A stretch of 64,000 nucleotides of DNA, taken from contig DEFA01000036.1 of NCBI GenBank assembly GCA_002350525.1, forward strand, positions 1 through 64,000, read 5' to 3'. A program made the position numbers and the translations under genes. Source of the stretch: Lachnospiraceae bacterium UBA2864 (GTDB lineage: Bacteria; Bacillota; Clostridia; Lachnospirales; Lachnospiraceae). Positions 60,151 to 64,000 of this stretch are shown in pieces (position 1 is the stretch's first letter; each line of letters begins with the position of its first letter). The notes beneath the pieces are model-generated. The model was not told the DNA's origin and made no database searches. It saw nothing but the letters and a program-made list of their open reading frames with translations.

Positions 60151-60192
60151 TACTTCTTACCCGCTAATGATATAGAAATATAAGGATTGGCT

Positions 60193-61197
60193 ATGGAAGA
60201 GGACAATAGAGCAAGTGTAAACAGAATAAAGAAGATGATCATAGCGACCATTTGTATTCTTATATTTGTGCCTATCATACTGTGTATAGTTTTGATGTTC
60301 AGAGTCGGAAGACTTGAGAAAAAGCTTGATGAATATATTCGTAACAATTCACAGTCTGAGATAGAAGTTGCTTCAGACTTAGATGCCGAGGTTGCCCAGA
60401 GCAGAGAGTGGAAGACGACGGAAATTGCCGAAGTTCCGTCACCGCAGCAACGAATGGCCAAGGAAGATGCGGATGCAATCAATGCGCTGGATAAGCAGGT
60501 TGATGAATCTTCGGAACTTCTTCTTAAAACAAAAGCTACAGATACAGATGCAGTGTATAACGGACACAAGGTTTATCTTACCTTTGATGACGGTCCGGGA
60601 CCATATACGAATGAGATTCTTGATATCCTGAAAGATAAGGGCGTTAAGGCAACATTTTTCGTAGTTGCCGATGACTTCACTTATGCGGACGAGATGAATC
60701 GGATCGTAGCAGAGGGTCATACCCTTGCCATGCATTCGATGAATCATAAGTATGATGTTATCTACAAAGATCTCGATGCATTTAAGCAGGATGTTAACGG
60801 TCTTCATGATCTTCTGTACTATATGACAGGTGTTGACTGCAAGTATTACAGATTCCCGGGAGGAAGTTCGAATACAGTTGCCGATGTATCCATCGATGAA
60901 TGTATCGAATATCTGAATTCGAGAGGAATTACATACTTTGACTGGAACGCGCTTAACGGTGATGCAGAGTATGTTAACTATACTGCAGATGAGCTTAATT
61001 CAAATGTTATGGGCTATGTTCGTAACAATCCGGGTAACTCCACCGTGCTTCTGCATGATCTCGGTAATCATTATGCAACGGTTGAAGCACTTCCGGGTCT
61101 TATTGATACGCTCATCGAAGAGGGTTATGAGATCCTTCCTATAGATGACTCGACAAAACCTGTACAGCATAGAGATGAACAAGAGACAGAGGAATAG
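60193..61197 (+). CDS. membrane-anchored polysaccharide deacetylase (CE4)
   Basis: A 334-residue protein with one membrane segment near residues 15-40 (MIIATICILIFVPIILCIV) and an extracellular NodB-homology domain from about residue 115. Motif 1 is TFDDG with D132 and D133, motif 2 is H181-S-M-N-H185 (the metal-binding HSxxH), motif 3 is RFPGGSSN and the last motif is LLHD with the catalytic histidine. The likely substrate is peptidoglycan N-acetylglucosamine (PgdA-like), whose deacetylation gives lysozyme resistance, but other surface glycans are possible. ATG 60193 is preferred to TTG 60187 as AAGGA lies 6 bases ahead of it. Confidence 0.9.
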   Translation: MEEDNRASVNRIKKMIIATICILIFVPIILCIVLMFRVGRLEKKLDEYIRNNSQSEIEVASDLDAEVAQSREWKTTEIAEVPSPQQRMAKEDADAINALDKQVDESSELLLKTKATDTDAVYNGHKVYLTFDDGPGPYTNEILDILKDKGVKATFFVVADDFTYADEMNRIVAEGHTLAMHSMNHKYDVIYKDLDAFKQDVNGLHDLLYYMTGVDCKYYRFPGGSSNTVADVSIDECIEYLNSRGITYFDWNALNGDAEYVNYTADELNSNVMGYVRNNPGNSTVLLHDLGNHYATVEALPGLIDTLIEEGYEILPIDDSTKPVQHRDEQETEE

Positions 61198-61204
61198 TGT
61201 ACAG

Positions 61205-62974
61205 ATGAATTATACAGAAGTTTTAAATTATATAACGGAGAAGAATAAGCTCGGCAGTATGCCGGGCATTTCCGCTATTATGGAGCTTTTAAAGAGACTC
61301 GGTTCACCTGAGAAAAGCGTAAAGGCTCTTCATATAGCCGGAACTAACGGTAAGGGTAGCATAATGGCTTATGTTGAACAGACCCTTATCCTCCGAAATC
61401 TGAAAGTAGGGCGATATATATCCCCTGCTATTTTTGATTACAGAGAACGCTGGCAGATTAATAAAAAATATATCGAAAAGGATAGATGCGCGGCTCTTAT
61501 AACCCGTATAGCCGGTGTTGTGGAAGATATGATAGCCGACGGTTTCAGATCGCCTACTTCCTTTGAGATTGAGACCGCACTTGCATTTCTTTACTTTGCG
61601 GAAGAAAGGTGTGACTATATGTTGATAGAGTGCGGCATGGGCGGTAAAGGTGATGCGACAAATGTGATCGAAAGTGCCGTTATCGATGTGCTTGCTTCCG
61701 TAAGCCTCGATCATATGCAGTTTCTCGGAGACACACCGGAAGTAATATGCTCCGAAAAGCTCGGTATCGTAAGACCGGGAGGAAGACTTATATCTTATCC
61801 TCAGATGGAATCCGTAAGAGCTGTGATAGAGAAAGATTCGACAGAAAGAGGATATGAAGTTACATATCCCGATGAAGGCTCTCTTCAAATCATAAAGCGG
61901 GATATCGAGGGAAGCGAGTTCCGATATAAGGGAGTGGATTATAAGATAAATTTAAGCGGTGATTATCAGGTATTAAATGCATGTACCGCAATTGAAGTTC
62001 TTAACCGTCTCAGTACGGTTCCGGAATCCGAAGGAGGAATCCCGCTTTCGAAGGACGATATCAGGGAAGGACTCATGAAGACTGAGTGGCAGGGACGTAT
62101 GACGATCGTGAGCCGCGAGCCGCTTTTTGTGGTAGACGGAGCTCATAACAGAGACGCATGGGTAAGGCTTGCAGATACTCTCAGTAAATGTTTTACAAAA
62201 CGTAAATTCATATTTATAATGGGAGTGCTGGCTGACAAGGAATATACCCGTATGATGGACAGCCTATGTCCTTATATGAAGAAGGCTGTAACAGTTACTA
62301 CAGTGAGTCCGAGAGCACTTGACGGTAAAAAGCTTCTTGCGGAAGCAGAGAAAAGAGGCGTGGAAGGACATTATTCCGAAAGCTGTAAGGATGCGGTAAA
62401 ATATGCACTGTCAGTCGCAGAAGAGACGGATGTTATAATAGCATGCGGAACTCTTACATTTGCCGGAGAGATCATAAATATCATGAAAAGCGAAAGACAT
62501 AATCTGATACTTAAAGATAAGGTATTTCTGGAAAGACTTGATAGAATAGAAGAAGCCGAAAAAAGAAGAAGATTCTGCAGACACGGACTTGAACATCTTG
62601 TAAGTGTCGCAAGGATCGGTGCTCTTATAGCTTTGGATGAAGAACTTGATATAGAGAGGGATGTGATCTATGCAGCGGCTCTTCTTCACGATATAGGAAG
62701 ATGTTCAGAATATACTGAAGAGGGGAAAATGAGTCATGCAGAGGCGGGAGTTATAATAGCCGAAGATATCCTGAGACGTGTGGGATACAGCGATTCCGAA
62801 ATTGAGGCTATACTTCTGGCTGTAAAGAATCACGGCGAAGATACTGCCGAAGACGGAACGCTTGCAAAGATCCTCTTTAAGGCCGATAAGCTTTCCAGAA
62901 ACTGTTTCAGATGTGAGGCCGAACCGGACTGCTTTTGGGAAGAAAGCTTAAAGAATAAGGAACTTGATTATTAG
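61205..62974 (+). CDS. folC: FolC-type folylpolyglutamate/dihydrofolate synthase fused to an HD domain
   Basis: A 589-residue fusion. Residues about 1-430 are a Mur ligase-like FolC: P-loop GTNGKGS at residues 46-52, SPTSFEIETALAF-like and ECGMGGKGDATNV segments, SLDHMQFLGDT with the metal site, and VVDGAHNRDAW. It adds glutamate to dihydropteroate and to folates. Residues about 450-589 are an HD-type hydrolase with H460 in RHGLEHL, H495-D496 in LHDIGR and a later LFKADKL. Normal FolC ends near 430 residues, so the HD part is additional. ATG 61205 is preferred; further starts lie inside the deacetylase gene. folP follows directly. Confidence 0.88.
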   Translation: MNYTEVLNYITEKNKLGSMPGISAIMELLKRLGSPEKSVKALHIAGTNGKGSIMAYVEQTLILRNLKVGRYISPAIFDYRERWQINKKYIEKDRCAALITRIAGVVEDMIADGFRSPTSFEIETALAFLYFAEERCDYMLIECGMGGKGDATNVIESAVIDVLASVSLDHMQFLGDTPEVICSEKLGIVRPGGRLISYPQMESVRAVIEKDSTERGYEVTYPDEGSLQIIKRDIEGSEFRYKGVDYKINLSGDYQVLNACTAIEVLNRLSTVPESEGGIPLSKDDIREGLMKTEWQGRMTIVSREPLFVVDGAHNRDAWVRLADTLSKCFTKRKFIFIMGVLADKEYTRMMDSLCPYMKKAVTVTTVSPRALDGKKLLAEAEKRGVEGHYSESCKDAVKYALSVAEETDVIIACGTLTFAGEIINIMKSERHNLILKDKVFLERLDRIEEAEKRRRFCRHGLEHLVSVARIGALIALDEELDIERDVIYAAALLHDIGRCSEYTEEGKMSHAEAGVIIAEDILRRVGYSDSEIEAILLAVKNHGEDTAEDGTLAKILFKADKLSRNCFRCEAEPDCFWEESLKNKELDY

Positions 62975-62998
62975 GATATATCGAATGAGGTAACAGGC

Positions 62999-63814
62999 TT
63001 GAAGATAGGAAACAGAGAGTTTGAATTAGACAGTTACACACCTTACGTAATGGGAATACTGAATGTTACACCGGATTCCTTCTCTGACGGAGGTGCGTAT
63101 AATACTATAGAAAAAGGTCTGCGTCATGCTGAAGAAATGATAGAAGAAGGCGCTGACATAATTGATATCGGAGGAGAATCTACAAGACCGGGGTATACGT
63201 TCATTTCTCCGGAAGAAGAGATCGAGCGTACCGCTCCCGTGATCGATGCGATAAAGTCGCGTTTTGACATTCCGGTCACATTGGATACTTATAAATCCGA
63301 TGTTGCCGAAGCGGGACTTAAAGCCGGTGCGGATATGATCAACGATATCTGGGGACTTAAGGCGGATAAACGTCTTGCGGAAGTTATAGCATCATCCGAG
63401 AACCCCGGTGTGATCCTTATGCATAACAGAAAAGAGCCGGATTATACGGATCTTATAGAGGATGTGAAGAAGGATCTTAAGGAATGCATTGAGATTGCAA
63501 AGAGTGCAGGAATACCTGAGGAGAGATTGATACTCGATCCGGGTATAGGCTTCGGAAAGACTCTGGAAGATAATCTTTCGGTCATGAAGCATTTGGATGA
63601 GATTATAGATGGATTTAAGAAGCCTATGCTGCTCGGAGTGTCACGAAAGTCTATGATAGGACTTACGCTTAATCTTCCTGTCGATGAGAGACTTGAAGGG
63701 ACGATAGCGGCAAATGTGGCAGGCTATCTTGCGGGATGCCGTATATTCAGAGTACATGATGTTAAAGCTCACAGAAGAGCACTTGATATGATTGCGGGAA
63801 TTCAGAGGGTTTAA
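62999..63814 (+). CDS. folP: dihydropteroate synthase
   Basis: A 271-residue enzyme that joins 6-hydroxymethyl-dihydropterin diphosphate with p-aminobenzoate, the target of sulfonamides. GILNVTPDSFSDGG near residue 18 binds the diphosphate, IDIGGESTRPG is the second signature, and DPGIGFGKTLEDN and LLGVSRKSMIG with the conserved lysine and arginine complete the pterin and PABA sites. The start is TTG at 62999, with GAGG 8 bases upstream and the family N-terminus following at once. The stop is directly followed by the folB ATG. Confidence 0.95.
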   Translation: MKIGNREFELDSYTPYVMGILNVTPDSFSDGGAYNTIEKGLRHAEEMIEEGADIIDIGGESTRPGYTFISPEEEIERTAPVIDAIKSRFDIPVTLDTYKSDVAEAGLKAGADMINDIWGLKADKRLAEVIASSENPGVILMHNRKEPDYTDLIEDVKKDLKECIEIAKSAGIPEERLILDPGIGFGKTLEDNLSVMKHLDEIIDGFKKPMLLGVSRKSMIGLTLNLPVDERLEGTIAANVAGYLAGCRIFRVHDVKAHRRALDMIAGIQRV

Positions 63815-64000
63815 ATGGATATCATAACAATCGAAAAACTAAAAGTATATGCTTATCACGGAGTATTTGAAGAGGAAAAAAAGGATGGTCAGGTGTTTTA
63901 TGTATCTGCCCGTCTTCATCTTGATGTAAGAAAAGCTTCAAGAAACGACGACCTCTCCAAGACCGTAAATTATGACTCGGTGGCTCACCTTATAGATGAA
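63815..64000 (+). CDS. folB: dihydroneopterin aldolase, 3' end missing
   Basis: The first 62 codons are present and the frame is open to the window end. ITIEKLKVYAYHGVFEEEKK and GQVFYVSARLHLDV are typical of FolB, which cleaves dihydroneopterin to 6-hydroxymethyl-dihydropterin and glycolaldehyde; DDLSKTVNYDSV carries conserved residues of the pterin site. The ATG follows the folP stop without a gap. folK, or a FolB-FolK fusion, may lie downstream, which the window does not show. Confidence 0.9.
   Translation, partial: MDIITIEKLKVYAYHGVFEEEKKDGQVFYVSARLHLDVRKASRNDDLSKTVNYDSVAHLIDE

Overview
The window looks like a piece of the main chromosome of a Gram-positive anaerobe of the class Clostridia, most likely a Lachnospiraceae member related to Butyrivibrio, Roseburia or Coprococcus. 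The reasons are the Clostridia gene order asp23-nusB-xseA-xseB-ispA-dxs-tlyA-nadK-argR-recN, a V/A-type ATPase operon, a single-chain PurL, a DUF6465 histone-like protein and strong AGGAGG ribosome-binding sites. This assignment is inference from gene content, not from a search. Almost all genes lie on the + strand; only a lipoprotein gene (1607-2467) and a clpX-like gene (57448-58863) are on the - strand. I see no rRNA, tRNA, CRISPR array, insertion sequence or phage gene.

Region 1 (1-11606) is the accessory-like part: a C_GCAxxG_C_C redox protein and an iron-dependent alcohol dehydrogenase, a lipoprotein, a class I cyclic di-GMP riboswitch ahead of a small HTH gene and an unknown gene, a phosphoesterase and an SRAP protein. 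An Lrp/AsnC regulator follows, overlapping a small protein that resembles a free RNA polymerase alpha C-terminal domain. Next are an esterase, a large LacI-like/EAL/beta-helix signalling protein and a membrane protein. A c-di-GMP sensor RNA and an intact-looking c-di-GMP phosphodiesterase thus lie 4.4 kb apart.

Region 2 (11700-20703) is a complete V/A-type ATPase operon in the order H-I-K-E-C-F-A-B-D. The proteolipid carries the ligand set known from the sodium-binding Enterococcus hirae NtpK. The gap between the proteolipid and subunit E genes holds a striking array of nested hairpins, three of which share one architecture and two of which differ by compensating base changes.

Region 3 (20721-33527) is housekeeping: envelope stress protein, NusB, exonuclease VII, isoprenoid synthesis (IspA, Dxs), TlyA, NAD kinase, ArgR, RecN and PurL. 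Region 4 (33595-44073) is mainly cell envelope and transport: a secreted transglutaminase-like protein, CorA, a Nudix hydrolase, a CoA-transferase, a MoxR/DUF58/membrane protein/D,D-carboxypeptidase operon and an NhaC-type antiporter.

Region 5 (44083-57449) covers DNA topology and protein folding: a type IIA topoisomerase pair in A-then-B order behind a promoter crowded with repeats, HU, Tex, a J-like TPR protein translationally coupled to a short Hsp70, and a lysine/alanine-rich histone-like protein. Region 6 (57448-64000) has the ClpX-like ATPase on the - strand, a glycerophosphodiester phosphodiesterase, a small membrane protein, a polysaccharide deacetylase and the start of a folate cluster: a FolC-HD fusion, FolP, and FolB cut off by the window end.
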